Positions 1-9,981 of a stretch of DNA of 64,000 nucleotides are shown here, piece after piece. The notes under the pieces are model-generated. The model saw only the letters and a list, made by a program, of their open reading frames with translations. It was not told where the DNA came from and did no database searches. A program made the translations under genes and the position numbers. The stretch lies in assembly GCA_017311185.1 (NCBI GenBank), contig JAESUZ010003089.1:248001-312000 (forward strand). The letters are read 5' to 3'. Position 1 is the first letter of the stretch. Every line of letters starts with the position of its first letter. The stretch comes from Proteles cristata cristata. Lineage: Eukaryota; Chordata; Mammalia; Carnivora; Hyaenidae.

Positions 1-74
1 GACAGCAGCACCCTGGGGCTCCCGGCCCCCACCTTCCCTGCCACCCTCGTGAGGGAGCCGTCGAGGCGACTCAC

Positions 75-179
75 AGCGAGCCCCACGTTGTCCACCACGT
101 ACGTGAGGAGCAGGAAGACGGTCTGCACCGCCCGCTGGCGCTCGTGGCTGCGGTCCGACTCCAGCCACGGCTCCACGTG
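75..179 (-). CDS. MROH4: MROH exon j (last exon in the window)
   Basis: 105 nt, phase 0 at both ends. The acceptor is CGCACCGCAG and the donor is GCT/GTGAGT at 69-74. It encodes HVEPWLESDRSHERQRAVQT followed by VFLLLTYVVDNVGLA. The H-x-x-P-W-L...E-R-x-R-A pattern is characteristic of MROH proteins. The gene continues past the left edge. Confidence 0.82.
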
Positions 180-3100
180 CTGCGGTGCGGAGAGGAGATC
201 CCAGCAGCCTGCTCAGCCCCGCGGACCCACCCCCGCCGCTCGGGCAGCTGCTGGGACCCACTAGAAGGCCCCCCGGTCCCCGCCACCAGCTTGGCCCCCT
301 GGGGCCATAGGAAGCCAGCACGTTTGGCTACGTTGGCGGCGTATGTCTCCACGGCTGCGCGGAGGGCGCAGCCCATCCCAGACTTCCTCCCTGCCCGCAG
401 GGGTGCCCAGAGGTGAGTCAGGGTCCCCTCCTCCTTGCAGGAGGGCCGACCTGCCGACCTGGCCCTCTGGCCACCGCTGTGTCCGAGGGAGCCGCCCTGG
501 GTGGGCGCCGGGAGCCGCGGCCGCACCCCGTGCCGGTGCGGGCCTCACCTGCAGGAGGAAGCACATCTCATCCATGCTCTTGTTCTCGGAGATGAGGCTC
601 TGGAGGAGCAGGTCCAGCGCCTGCATGGACTTCTGGTACAGCGCCTAGCGGGACGGAGCCTGGTCGCACCCCCGGGGCCAGCCCACCAGCACCACGGCCC
701 CCCAGCGGACACCCCCCATCTGCCCCCAAACACCCCTGGGGAGGGCTCGGTCACTGTTTCCCGCAGGGCCTGCGCAAGTGATCATAATGTCCGTTCTGGG
801 CCCGGTCCTCACTCAAGTCCCTGGCGAGGACACTCGCTGCCCTTGCGGCTGCCAGGTCTTCAGGCCATAACCACTGAGGGGGTTGCATCTGCCCCTAACA
901 TCCCAGAAGGGGGCAGGGCTCAGTGAGCGCCCAGTGCCACTGAGAGCACGCCGCCCAGCCCAGGGCCCCTGAGACGGCCCCCTGGGCATTCCCCCAGCGC
1001 TGACACTGACACTGACAGGTACTTTGAACTGAGCGAAAATGAAAACACAGAGTATCAAGGTTGACCATCTGCACAGATCCAGCAAAAGCATTTGACAGGA
1101 TCCCACAGCCACCCTGACCAGCACTCGTAGCAAAGCAGGAAAGCAGAGAACTTTCTCAGCCTAGGTAAGGGCATCCGAGAACCCACAGCAACAGCAGACT
1201 CCATGGCCAAGACAGGTGCATTCCTTCCCAGATCAGGAACGACACGGGGTCCGTTCCCACCACTGCCGGGTCCTCGCAAGGGCAGCGGGGTAGGAGGGAG
1301 GTCACGCAGCACCCCCATTGACAAGAAAGAAGGAAACTTCACACAAGTCATGCGTAAAACCCGTGGGGTCTACAGAAGCCTCAGAGAAGCTAACAAGGAC
1401 GTTCGCAGGGTTTCAGGAACAAAATCAACACACAAAAAGTCAGTTGTATTCTGTATACCAGCAATGAGCAACTGGAAATTAAACTTTGAAATACTGTTGG
1501 CAACGTCGCAAGAAAATAGAGGAAAGAATCTGATGGAAGATGTGTTCTAAGCCCCTTGTGCCGCTGACTAGAGGTTGACCTACTCATTCCGTGGCGCACG
1601 TGAAAGTGCACAGAACCTGGGGTAGCAGAAACAGCTTTGGAAACGATGACCCAGGTTGGAGGACTTCACACCTTCACACCTTTCCCGAGCCCACCTGTAC
1701 CACTCCGCACCTTCCCGTGCACACACCGGTGCCACTCCATGCCTGCCTGTGCCCGCGCCTGTACCACTTCATACCTTCCTGTGAAGCTACCAGGAGTGAG
1801 ACAGTGGCATCAGCAGAAAGAGATCAGTAGACACACAGAACAGAATAAAGAGGCCACAAACGGACACGGATACGTGGTCAGCTGATTTTCAGCAGAGGCG
1901 AACTTGGGACGTGGAGGGGTCCAGAGCGACCAGGTGTCCACATATGTGCAAAGAGCTGAGCTTCAGGTCACTCCTCACGGCAGGTAAGACTTGGCTCGGA
2001 ACCTGTCACGGCCCTCAGTGTGGAACCTAAGACCATAAAACTTCTAGAAGATGGCAGAGAAAAATCCTTACAACCTTGGTTCAAGGAAAAAATTCTGGAT
2101 ACGCCACCAAAATCACAATCCATGAAAGAAAGAACAGAGAAATTGAACAACCTCAAAATCAAGAGCTTCTGCCCTTCAGAAAAGACCATTAAGACAGTAA
2201 AAAGAAAGCCACGGACCAGGAGAAAATACACTCAGATCCCCTAAGTGACGAAGAACTCACATAGCAGCTCTAAAAAGGATTCTAGAAACTAATAAATAAG
2301 GCAACTTAAAAATTAGACATATGAGAGGCTCCTGGATGGCTCAGTAGGTTGAGCATCTGACTCTGGCTCAGGTCATGATCTTAAGGTTTGTGAGTTCGAG
2401 CCCCACGTCGAGCTCTATGCTGACAGTTCAGAACCTAGAGTCTCCTTTGGATTCTGTGTCTCCCTCTCTCTGCCCCTTCCATGATCGTGCTCTGTCTCTC
2501 TCTGTCTCTCAAAAATAAATAAACATTAAAAAAAATTTTTAATTAGGCATACTTGAACAGACACCTCACCAAAAAAGATGCAAAGGTGGGGAAAGCACAC
2601 GAGAAGGCGCTCCGTCTCTGTAGACGGACGGGCATGGAGTCCAGCCCCGGGCGCCGCCACGCGCCCAGCAGGGTGACCACCGACTGCACTGCACGTTGAC
2701 AAGGACATAGAAGGAGCAGGGCCCGCGCCCGCGGGAATCAAATCAGCACAGCGGGCTGGAAGGCGGTTTGGCGAGTTACACACCTACCTCGTGGCCCAGA
2801 CATCCCGGGGCTGGGTGTTTACCCAAAAATCCGGAACCCAGGTCTGTACAGAGACCTGCACGCAAGCGCGCACAGCAGCTCGACTCAGTGCCGAGCTGGA
2901 GACACCGCAGTGCCCCGTCTGGTGAGCACGTCAACGCTTGCTGGGAACCCGAAAACCAGACCCCACTCCGCAGTAACAAGGAGCGAGCCGTCCACACATA
3001 CAAGCTGCGGCGTAGACGAATCTCCAGCCGACTGAACGGCAGAGTCCAGGCAAAGCGAGGCAGGTGCCCCAGAATCACACTCGCCTGAAACTCAGGAGAT

Positions 3101-6100
3101 GCCAACTATGACAGCAACAGCAAGGGCAAGGGACCCCGCGGCGGCACGGGAGGCTCCTCTTGATTTTGAGGATAGTTTCACAAATCTAGGTTAAAACGTG
3201 TAACCCTGTGCGCTTTGAAAACTGGGGTGTTTTGCGGGGCAGTGATACTTCTGTTATTAAACCTGTTGCCCAAACACAGCTCCCGCCCGTGTCACAGCCC
3301 ATGGTCTCCCCTCTGATGCCCTGGCCCCTCCCTCCTGGGACGGGGCTCCAATTAGATGTTAGATTTGGGGGCCAGGCACCCACTCCTGGCCTCTGGCCGC
3401 CCAGGACTTGGCCTCCAAGCCCACACCCCCTTGCAGAGGGCTGTCCCTGGACCAGCGATGGGCCCGCACGCTGGCTGGCGGATGTCCTGTTTGAGCCCCT
3501 TCAGTACCAGGCTTCCCGGGGGATTGGCCGAGCCCTCCCCTGCAGCCACACGAGGGTCTGCTTCCCCTGTGACCCCACCCCACCGTCCCAGCTCCCCACC
3601 GGGCCTCGCCTGAGAGCGTACCCCCAGCTCGGGGCTCACGGTCTGCTCCCTGGGAGGCCAGCCTGGGCACAGCTCAGGTCCCACGCCAGGCTGCTCTTTC
3701 TTGCTGACCAGGAGCTCCCAGGAGCCTGGCTGGTGGCACGTGGGTGCACGTGTGTGTCCGCCGCCCACGGGGGGTTCCAGGTAGGGAGCTGGGACTTGGG
3801 AGGAGACCCTACGCCGGGCCTGACCGTGGTGGGGACCAAGCTGCTCTGTCTGCCCCTCCCAGGGAAGAAACAAGCCCTGCTCCGGCCGCAGAAGCTGATG
3901 AGTAGGCGGCCGGAAGCCGCGCACCTCTGGGGAGTGCTCTCGCCCCCCCATCCCGTCGAATCACAAAACCTCAGTGGGAAGCATGGAGGCCAGAGCCCAC
4001 CTGGACGCAGAACTCAAGACTCAGGCTCCAAGGTCAAGACAAGTGTGTGGCGAAGCCAGGAAGAAACCCAGGCCAGGCTCCCCTGTCTGGTGCTCCCCTC
4101 GCTCGCACACGCGGCCAGGGCTGGGCACACCCGCCCAGCCCCCGGAACCCGCCACCCAGGGCAGTCACCATGACGTCCGGGACCGCGTCCATCGGAGGTA
4201 AACAGCTCCTGAGCGTCTCCGTGGGTGGGAGCGTGTACAGGCTCTGCAGGCAGGTCTGCAAGATCCTGGACTTGACCATGGGTTTGAGACTGGGCCGAAG
4301 GTTGCTGGAAGAAACACGGAGAAGATTCTGGACTTTTTCACAAGAGCCCACAGTCTAGAAAGTGGGTGTCACCAGGATCAGGGCCCGGAGTGTGACCAGA
4401 TTCAGGGTTCAGGGTGTGACCAGGGTCATGTCTCGGAGTGTGACCGGGGTCAGGGCTCAGGCTGTGACCAGGGTTCAGGCTGTGACCAGACTCCAGTGTA
4501 ACTGAGGCCTGGATGTGGTGCGTGACCAGGTCGGGGGTCAGTCTGTGTCAGTGTAACACCCTGTCACGGACAGGAAACGAGGCTGACGGTGTGTGGCCTC
4601 AGCAGGGCCAGCCCCGTGCTCCTGGCTCCTTACTCACAGCCTATCTCCTCACACGTGGACCCCCCACCCCCACCCCCCACGCAGTGACCTGGCCCGTCTT
4701 CGTTCCTGGACCCCGAGGAGAGTCACCTCAGTCCCACGATGACCAATATGATCTTCTGCCGGAAGAGGGTGGCCAGGAAGTTGGGCTCCTTCTGGAGGCT
4801 GGACTGTGGGGCCAGAGCGCCAGTCGGCTCAGCCGCAGCCCCGCTGGTGGCCCCTGGGACCCCTGCCGGGCGGCCCCTCGGACATCACTCACCAGGAGGC
4901 ACTGGATGAGCTCTGGGATCTGCGTGAACTTGTAGCTCTGCGCCCTGTTCTTCTGCCTGAGAGCCTTCAGGAGCATGATGGTCGCCGAAAGGAAGCTCGT
5001 CTTGAGGATGTTGTCCTGTCCATGCAGCGTCGGGGGAGGGTCAGCGGGCTGGGCCCAGCCCCCCACCGCCCCCCGGCGCCCCGGCCCGGGCCGGGCTCAC
5101 GTAGCGGCTGCAGGAGAAGTAGTACACCATCCTGGACACGATGTTGTCCACCCAGGGCAGGATCTGCTCCCCGGCGTGCGCGGCCATCTGCCCGTAGCAC
5201 AGCAGGGAGGTGCTGCCAACCCACGTCCAGCGCGTGTCCGGGTCCGGCTGCTGCGCACAGGGAGGGCGGGCCGGGGAAGCTCGCCTCCCCCCACCCCCGC
5301 CTCCCCGCCTGGCGCCTCAGGACTGTGTCCCCGCCTCCAGGCAGCCCTGGCTCCGCGCCCCTGCTTCCCCTCCAGGGGTCTCTGGGCCTCGTGTGGGGCC
5401 CCAAGGACCGGGCTCACGACTGCCAGGCCACAGCAAGAGCAGGGAAGCTGACAGCCACGCGCCAGCGCCTCAGGGAGGTGGGCAGGCGGGGGCCACCCCG
5501 TGTTTCCAGCGAGCAAACAGGCTCAGAGCACGCGGGCCCCCGGCCCCTGCCGCCCCCACGCGGCCCGCTCTACCTGGCTGTCTGGGGACGTGAAGACGGT
5601 CCTCAGGAACCTGGTGCGGCCCACGTGCTCCAGCGTGGCCCACGCTTCCTGCATGTGCGTGGAAGACGCAATGCCGACGGCCATGGCAATGCCCTGCGGG
5701 CCAGAGGGTGCTGCGAGCCGGTCCCGGCAGTGCTGGCCGCCTGCGTCTCCTGCCGCACCCCCCCGCCCGCCGTCCCGAGGGCCCCGCCCCTGCCCTGATG
5801 CGTGTGCATCCCGCGGGGGCCGCCGGGGCGTGGACAGGTCCCCGAGGTCACCACCAGGCAGCACCCACGCTGGCGGCCCCTTGTTGATCAGCACAGTGCT
5901 GGGTGCCTGGTCTGCCTTCAAGTAGCAAGGTCCGCAGGGGAGGCCCAGGGCGGTGCAGGGGTGGGGGGCTGCCACCCACCTCCCGCTGGCTGGAGGACTG
6001 GTGGGACAGCTCCAGGAGGCTGGCCAGGTGCCTCCTCACCAGGTCCACACAGTTACACTCTCTGAGGATCAGTCCGTATAAGTGGAAGAGGAAGGTCTGG

Positions 6101-8216
6101 GGGAGGAAGGAGGGGGCGGGTGTCGGCCAGAGGGTCAGGGGACGCGGGCGGCCGCCACCGTGGGGCCAGGGGCAAGTGAAGTTGGGGAGCCAGTCCTGAG
6201 CACTGCCCCCTGCCCAGCCCCAGGCTGCTGTGCCCACTGTGTGCATGAGGCTGGAGGAGGGGGCGTCACCATGGCACCCCCTCCCCCACCCACTGGCACT
6301 GCTTCCTCCCCGGGCCTGGGCTGCAGCCAGAGACCGAGCGCCAAGTTCCGTGGGTCCTGCAGGCCAGCACCCAGACGCCATGTTCTCTGTGGCGCCTCAG
6401 TCTGCCCCAGCCGGCCTCATCTTGCTCCCGTGGCCCCCGGCTCCCTGGGCTGGGCCTAAGTGGCGCCCCGTGCAGGGCCGACTGGTCACGCAGACCTCCC
6501 TGCCCGCTCACCTCAGGAGTCCGCGGCAGAGCTACACCCCTCATTTCGTGTGGACATGGGACCCTGCATTCAGGGCCTCCCAGAATTCCCCTTTGTCTCT
6601 TGATGAAAACGCGAGCCCTCCCCTCGGGTAGCACTGCTTGAACAGAGGTCACCGTCGCTGCCGGCCTAGGTGCCGAGCGAGGCTCCCTCGCGGAGCGTAG
6701 GGCCCGTGCACGCAGGCGCTGCCGCCCTGGGCTCCACCGCATCCCTGGGGCCCGGCAGGGGCTGGCTGGCCGCTAGCCAGGGCTCAGCAAACACGAAGTG
6801 GCCCCGAGGCCACTGTCCCCGTAACAGCACCCCTCGCGCCTTCCTGGCTTCGTCCGTGTACACAGAGCTTCAGATCCTGAGAGTCACTTGGGGAGCGGGG
6901 GAGGGGCCGGGGCGGCCTCCTGGGGGGCTCTGGGCACACAGAGGAGACCCTGGGCAGCCCCACCCCAGGCACTGACCTTCTCCAAAGGCTGCTTGAGCTC
7001 TAGGTTCAAGGGCGCCAGGAGCTCCTGGATGCCAGCACTGAGCGCCTCCTTCGCGATGAGCTGCAGGCAGAACGCAGAACTCAGGCCCCACCCGACCCTC
7101 CGGGTGGAGCTGGCCCCCAAATCCACTGGGAAGCCCCTGGGATGGAAACTCAGGGTGGACCCCTGTGGGGGAGCAGAGAAGACAAGCCACTCCCAAAGGG
7201 TGAGGAGATGTTTGGGGGTGCTGCCAGAGGGCTGTGCCCACCTCTGCCTGATCCCGGCAGCCCCCGCCTGTAGGATGGAGGCTGTGCCCCTTAAGGTAGC
7301 TGGTGAGCCCGTGACAGCCTGGCCCTGGCGGTGTTCCCCACCCTCCCGTGCTGCCATCTGGCTGGCCTCAGGGTCTTTGCACAGACTCTTCCCACCGGCT
7401 GGATTTCCCTCCCTGCCCTGCTCTCCGAGCACGGGCTAGCCATCGGCCAGGCTCCAGGGGCCCGAAGCCAAGCTGTGTGTGTGCCTCGGGCCCGTCCCCC
7501 TCTGCAGGCACAGTCCCTGCTGCCATCCCCTCCTACTCTGCCCGAAGCGCTGGAGAATCTGGAGCAGGAATGTGGAGGACAGGGGCCAGGAGGAACCCAC
7601 CCAGCCTGGGAGCTCAGCCGCGGCCCGTGGTGGCTGAGGCCTTCACACTGGACGGAAGGCCAGAGCATGTGGGGTGTCAGGGAAGAGCAGGGCCTGGCCC
7701 CCCACAATGGCAGGAGGCCGGAGCTGGGGAGCCTCCTGCAGCCCACGGGTCGGGGGGTCCCCAGGCACAGAAGTGGGGCAGGCACCAAGGCCTGGGGGCA
7801 CGCGGCTCCCGGGCCCACACCTGCCGCCGGGCTCCAGTGACGACGTCTGCGCCCCACTTGCCCCCTCAGCATGTGCCCCAACACCTTCCTGCCTTCTGGC
7901 ACCTTCTGCCGCACATCCCGGTGGTCCGGGGCTTCGAGGATGGCGGAGGCCAGCGGGAGCCAAGCGGCGGTGCGGGCCCGGGGCTCAGGGAGGCTCCCTG
8001 CGCCCTGCGGGCCCTGCATGGCAGAAGGTAGCGCCCCGCACGGCTGGGCGGGGCTCCCGGGGCCCACCTGGGTGCGCTCCTGGATGTGGTGCTGGACGGT
8101 CTCCAACACCAGGCTCTTCTGCAAGGCTGACATGGCCCTGATGTTGCTGACGAGCGCCTCCTCCCACAGGGGCCTGTCTCTCGGGGACTTGCTCAGGAGC
8201 GCCCCGCCTGGGTGCC
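75..8216 (-). CDS. MROH4: MROH-family gene (maestro HEAT-like repeat), probably MROH4; ten exons, 5' and 3' ends missing
   Basis: The joined exons, in gene order, are 8216-8068, 7060-6977, 6096-5980, 5693-5574, 5250-5101, 5015-4893, 4803-4727, 4304-4169, 644-549 and 179-75. They give 1,157 nt of stop-free coding sequence. All inner introns are GT/AG. The 77-nt exon leaves two bases (AG) and the following 136-nt exon supplies the third (C), so the phases interlock. The peptide is helix-rich and HEAT-like, with family-typical pieces such as GIAMAVGIASSTHMQEAW, RMVYYFSCSRY and ALYQKSMQALDLLLQ. The biochemical role of MROH proteins is poorly known; HEAT repeats usually act as protein-binding scaffolds. 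The first exon listed begins with two bases of a split codon, so at least one exon lies upstream. The last ends at a GT donor (69-74), so more exons lie left of the window. The MROH4 name rests on recalled mouse gene order (Adgrb1-Mroh4-Arc); MROH5 is the main alternative. Confidence 0.8.
180..548 (-). other. MROH intron, unique sequence
   Basis: GC-rich intron between exons i and j. No repeat or conserved exon was seen. Confidence 0.6.
549..644 (-). CDS. MROH4: MROH exon i
   Basis: 96 nt, phase 0 at both ends. The acceptor is CCCGCTAG and the donor is CAG/GTGAGG. It encodes ALYQKSMQALDLLLQSLISE then NKSMDEMCFLLQ, a family-typical helix. Confidence 0.82.
1020..2310 (+). mobile_element. Degenerate L1 LINE, ORF2 C-terminal half (left segment)
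   Basis: Sense-strand L1 ORF2 relic inside an MROH intron, oriented opposite to the gene. Recognisable pieces are the post-RT region near 1085-1105 (KAFDR-like), AAAATCAACACACAAAAAGT near 1421-1440, and the 3' ORF2 block around 2030-2230 (CATAAAACTTCTAGAAGATG, ATTAAGACAGTAAAAAGAAA). Many frameshifts and stops make it non-functional. A SINE separates it from its 3' part. Confidence 0.75.
2325..2540 (+). mobile_element. CAN-type SINE (felid) nested in L1
   Basis: It has a tRNA-derived head, the segment TGCTGACAGTTCAGAACCTA, a CT-rich stretch and an AAATAAATAAACATTAAAAA tail. Imperfect target-site copies AATTAGACAT (2311-2320) and AATTAGGCAT (2541-2550) flank it, so it inserted into the already resident L1. 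Confidence 0.88.
2541..3180 (+). mobile_element. Degenerate L1 LINE, 3' segment
   Basis: Continuation of the L1 at 1020-2310. It shows the late L1 blocks: ACACCTCACCAAAAAAGATG, a GGCGGTTTGGCGAGTTACAC-like piece, GTTTACCCAAAAATCCGGAA and the CTGCACGCAAG/CAGCAGC stretch. It is unusually GC-rich for L1, consistent with long residence in GC-biased DNA. Confidence 0.65.
3181..4168 (-). other. MROH intron, no recognised element
   Basis: GC-rich intronic DNA between the L1 relic and exon h. Open frames on the + strand here are by-products of high GC. Confidence 0.5.
4169..4304 (-). CDS. MROH4: MROH exon h
   Basis: 136 nt. The acceptor is TTTCTTCCAG and the donor is ATG/GTGACT. After one base closing the split Ser codon it encodes 45 residues, including SRILQTCLQSLYTLPPTETL. 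The phase match with the 77-nt exon before it and the 96-nt exon after it is strong evidence that both boundaries are right. Confidence 0.78.
4363..4496. repeat. Short minisatellite, GTGACCAGGGTCAGGGCTCA type
   Basis: Four to five degenerate units of about 24-30 bp built on TGTGACCAGGGTCAGGGCTC, in the intron between exons g and h. A very similar array lies at 47,404-47,527. Confidence 0.8.
4727..4803 (-). CDS. MROH4: MROH exon g
   Basis: 77 nt. The acceptor is GCCCCACAG and the donor is GAG/GTGACT. It encodes SSLQKEPNFLATLFRQKIIL plus VIVGL and leaves two bases (AG) for the next exon, whose first base completes a Ser codon. Confidence 0.78.
4893..5015 (-). CDS. MROH4: MROH exon f
   Basis: 123 nt, phase 0 at both ends. 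The acceptor is CATGGACAG and the donor is CTG/GTGAGT. It encodes 41 residues including LKTSFLSATIMLLKALRQKN and FTQIPELIQCLL, two clear helices. Confidence 0.82.
5101..5250 (-). CDS. MROH4: MROH exon e
   Basis: 150 nt, phase 0 at both ends. The acceptor is GTGCGCAG and the donor is TAC/GTGAGC. It encodes 50 residues including SLLCYGQMAAHAGEQILPWV and NIVSRMVYYFSCSRY. The R-M-x-x-Y-(Y/F)-x-x-S motif is typical of MROH family members. Confidence 0.82.
5574..5693 (-). CDS. MROH4: MROH exon d
   Basis: 120 nt, phase 0 at both ends. The acceptor is GGCCCGCAG and the donor is CAG/GTAGAG. It encodes GIAMAVGIASSTHMQEAWAT followed by a helix with GRTRFLRTVF. The G-I-A-x-A-x-G-I-A-S stretch is one of the more recognisable MROH segments. 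Confidence 0.8.
5980..6096 (-). CDS. MROH4: MROH exon c
   Basis: 117 nt, phase 0 at both ends. The acceptor is CTCCCCCAG and the donor is GAG/GTGGGT. It encodes 39 residues including TFLFHLYGLILRECNCVDLV and RRHLASLLELSHQSS. Confidence 0.78.
6097..6976 (-). other. MROH intron, no recognised element
   Basis: 880 bp of GC-rich sequence between exons b and c. No repeat family was recognised. Confidence 0.5.
6977..7060 (-). CDS. MROH4: MROH exon b
   Basis: 84 nt, phase 0 at both ends. The acceptor is TGCCTGCAG and the donor is AAG/GTCAGT. It encodes 28 residues starting LIAKEALSAGIQELLAPLN, an amphipathic helix pair. Confidence 0.75.
7061..8067 (-). other. MROH intron, no recognised element
   Basis: About 1 kb of GC-rich sequence between exons a and b. 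No repeat family or extra exon was seen. Confidence 0.5.
8068..8216 (-). CDS. MROH4: MROH exon a (most 5' exon recognised)
   Basis: 149 nt. The acceptor is CTCTGCAG and the donor is CAG/GTGGGC. The exon starts with two bases of a split codon, then encodes 49 residues including RPLWEEALVSNIRAMSALQK and VLETVQHHIQERTQ. It ends in phase 0. The helical, leucine-rich pattern fits a HEAT repeat. Confidence 0.75.
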
Positions 8217-8540
8217 CTGCAGAGGACGCCAAAGCAGCCTGGTGCGGGGGCGCCGAGCAGAAGCCCGGACCTCCCGGTTCTGGATCCCGCTGGCTCACGG
8301 GGCCCAAGGGACTTTCTTTACGGTGCGTCTGCAGGGAACCCGGTGTGAGCACAGCCAGGAGGCAAACGCAGAGGGCAGCCGCTGCCCCGGGCACCAGGGC
8401 ACAGCACCCGCAGAGCCCGGCCGGCCGCGTGGAGGGAACGGGCCTCGTGACGGGACACCAGACTCCAGCCCAGGAGAGTTGCCCATCGTCGGGAGTACGA
8501 GTGTAACCCAGGTCCCTGCCCTACTTCTCACACCAAAATA

Positions 8541-8760
8541 GGGGCGCCTGGGTGGCTCAGGTGGTTAAGCGTCCGACTTCGGCTCAGGTCATGATCTCAC
8601 GGTTCATGGGTTTGAGCCCCGCGTCGGGCTCTGTGCAGACAGCTCAGAGCCTGGAGCCTGTTTTGGATTCTGTGTCTCCCTCTCTCTCTGACCCTCCCCT
8701 GCTCATGCTGTCTCTCTCTCTCTATCTCAGAAATAAATAAAAAACTTTAAAAATAAAATC
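8541..8760 (+). mobile_element. CAN-type SINE (felid), first of a tandem pair
   Basis: Full-length copy starting GGGGCGCCTGGGTGGCTCAG, with the GACAGCTCAGAGCCTGGAGC segment, CT-rich stretch and A-rich tail ending AAAATAAAATC. A second SINE follows immediately. Confidence 0.92.
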
Positions 8761-9019
8761 GGGGCGCCTGGGTGGCTTAGTTGGTTGAGCGTCCGACTTT
8801 CGCTTGGGTCATGATCTCGCGGTTCGTGGGTTCAAGCCCGCGTCGGGCTCTGTGCTGACTGCCAGCTCAGAGCCTGGAGCCTGTTTCAGTCTGTGACTCC
8901 TCTCTCTCTGACCCTCCCCTGCTCACGCTGTCTCTCTCTCTCTCCTAGAAATAAATAAAACATTTAAAATAAAATAAAATAAAATAAAATAAAATAAAAT
9001 AAAATAAAATAAAATAAAA
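8761..9019 (+). mobile_element. CAN-type SINE (felid), second of a tandem pair, with (AAAAT)n tail
   Basis: Starts GGGGCGCCTGGGTGGCTTAG directly after the previous copy. It carries the variant features TGACTGCCAGCTCAGAGCCT and GTTTCAGTCTGTGACTCC. The tail has expanded into a roughly 60-bp AAAAT pentanucleotide microsatellite (about 8,962-9,019). Confidence 0.92.
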
Positions 9020-9925
9020 AACAGGCAGTTATGACGTTTGAGTTTCCCAGTGACAACTGTGAACACACCACGCAGACGCCGCTTTGTTATCTAGAAATCC
9101 CAGAGCAGAGGGGCTTTCTGAACACGACACAGAGCGAAAGCACTTTTAGAGTTAGCGACATCGGCTTAGGGCCCAAGCCACGGCTACAGCCCACCGCACG
9201 GTAAACGCCTACCACATAAGGCCAATATCGATGTGCCGGACTCTTCTGGGTCAGGAGAGCCCTGTGTCACCACAGGGAGGGGCGGAGAGGCGCCCAGAGA
9301 CGCTGGGGACCAGTAAAGTCACAAGGCCCCGCACCAGCAATACAAGAAACGCAAACTGAAACCACAAGGAGACGGGACTCCTTCCCGTCTGGAATCACAG
9401 GGGCAGAGGGGCGAGAGGTGGGGACGCTGTCCCAGCCCGGGACGTGGGCGCAGGGACCGTCCTCTGAGAGATGACAGCAGCTCTCAGATCTAAACGAAAA
9501 CCGCATTTGTTCGGAACCACCACAGCCTGGGAGCTTCCTGAGAACCAAGTCCTCTCACACGTTTTACAAAGACCATCGATGATGCTTCTTTGATCTGGAG
9601 GAAGGGGGAGGTGCAGGGCCCGCGCCCCGCTGGCAGCGGAAACAGTCAGGCCTGGGGTCAGGCGCCGGTGGCCCCGCACTGCCGTCTCGACCGTGGGCCA
9701 GGAGCCAGCATCCGGCGCTCAGCCCTCTCGGCCACCGCGGGCCCCTTATCAACCCCCTGGGAGCTGCTGGTGGGTCCGAGCACGCCCCACTTCGGGCTCC
9801 CCCACCCCTGGCTGACCCACAGCAGGGCCACCGCTCGAGGCCAGTGCTGGGCCCAGGCTTACGGAGGCTTGTTAGGTGGCCTCCCTAGTGGCACTTGACC
9901 CGCTGCTGTCTGGGTCTGTCTCTTG
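9020..9925. other. Intergenic or upstream MROH intron; possible faint L1 relic
   Basis: Mostly unique. A short stretch near 9,340-9,400 (ACGCAAACTGAAACCACAAG) resembles an L1 3' segment on the + strand but is too short to be sure. Confidence 0.35.
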
Positions 9926-9981
9926 TTTCATTCATTCATTCATTCATTCATTCATTCATTCATTCATTCACTCATTCATTC
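9926..9981 (+). repeat. (ATTC)n microsatellite
   Basis: About 13 ATTC units, interrupted once by ACTC. Confidence 0.95.

Noticed and set aside
331..420. Possible extra MROH exon between exons i and j
   Set aside because: Exons i and j already join in phase 0, and this piece lacks paired splice sites in a matching phase.
3208..4173. 321-codon + strand open frame
   Set aside because: Lies antisense in an MROH intron; Pro/Gly/Leu composition typical of random GC-rich DNA.
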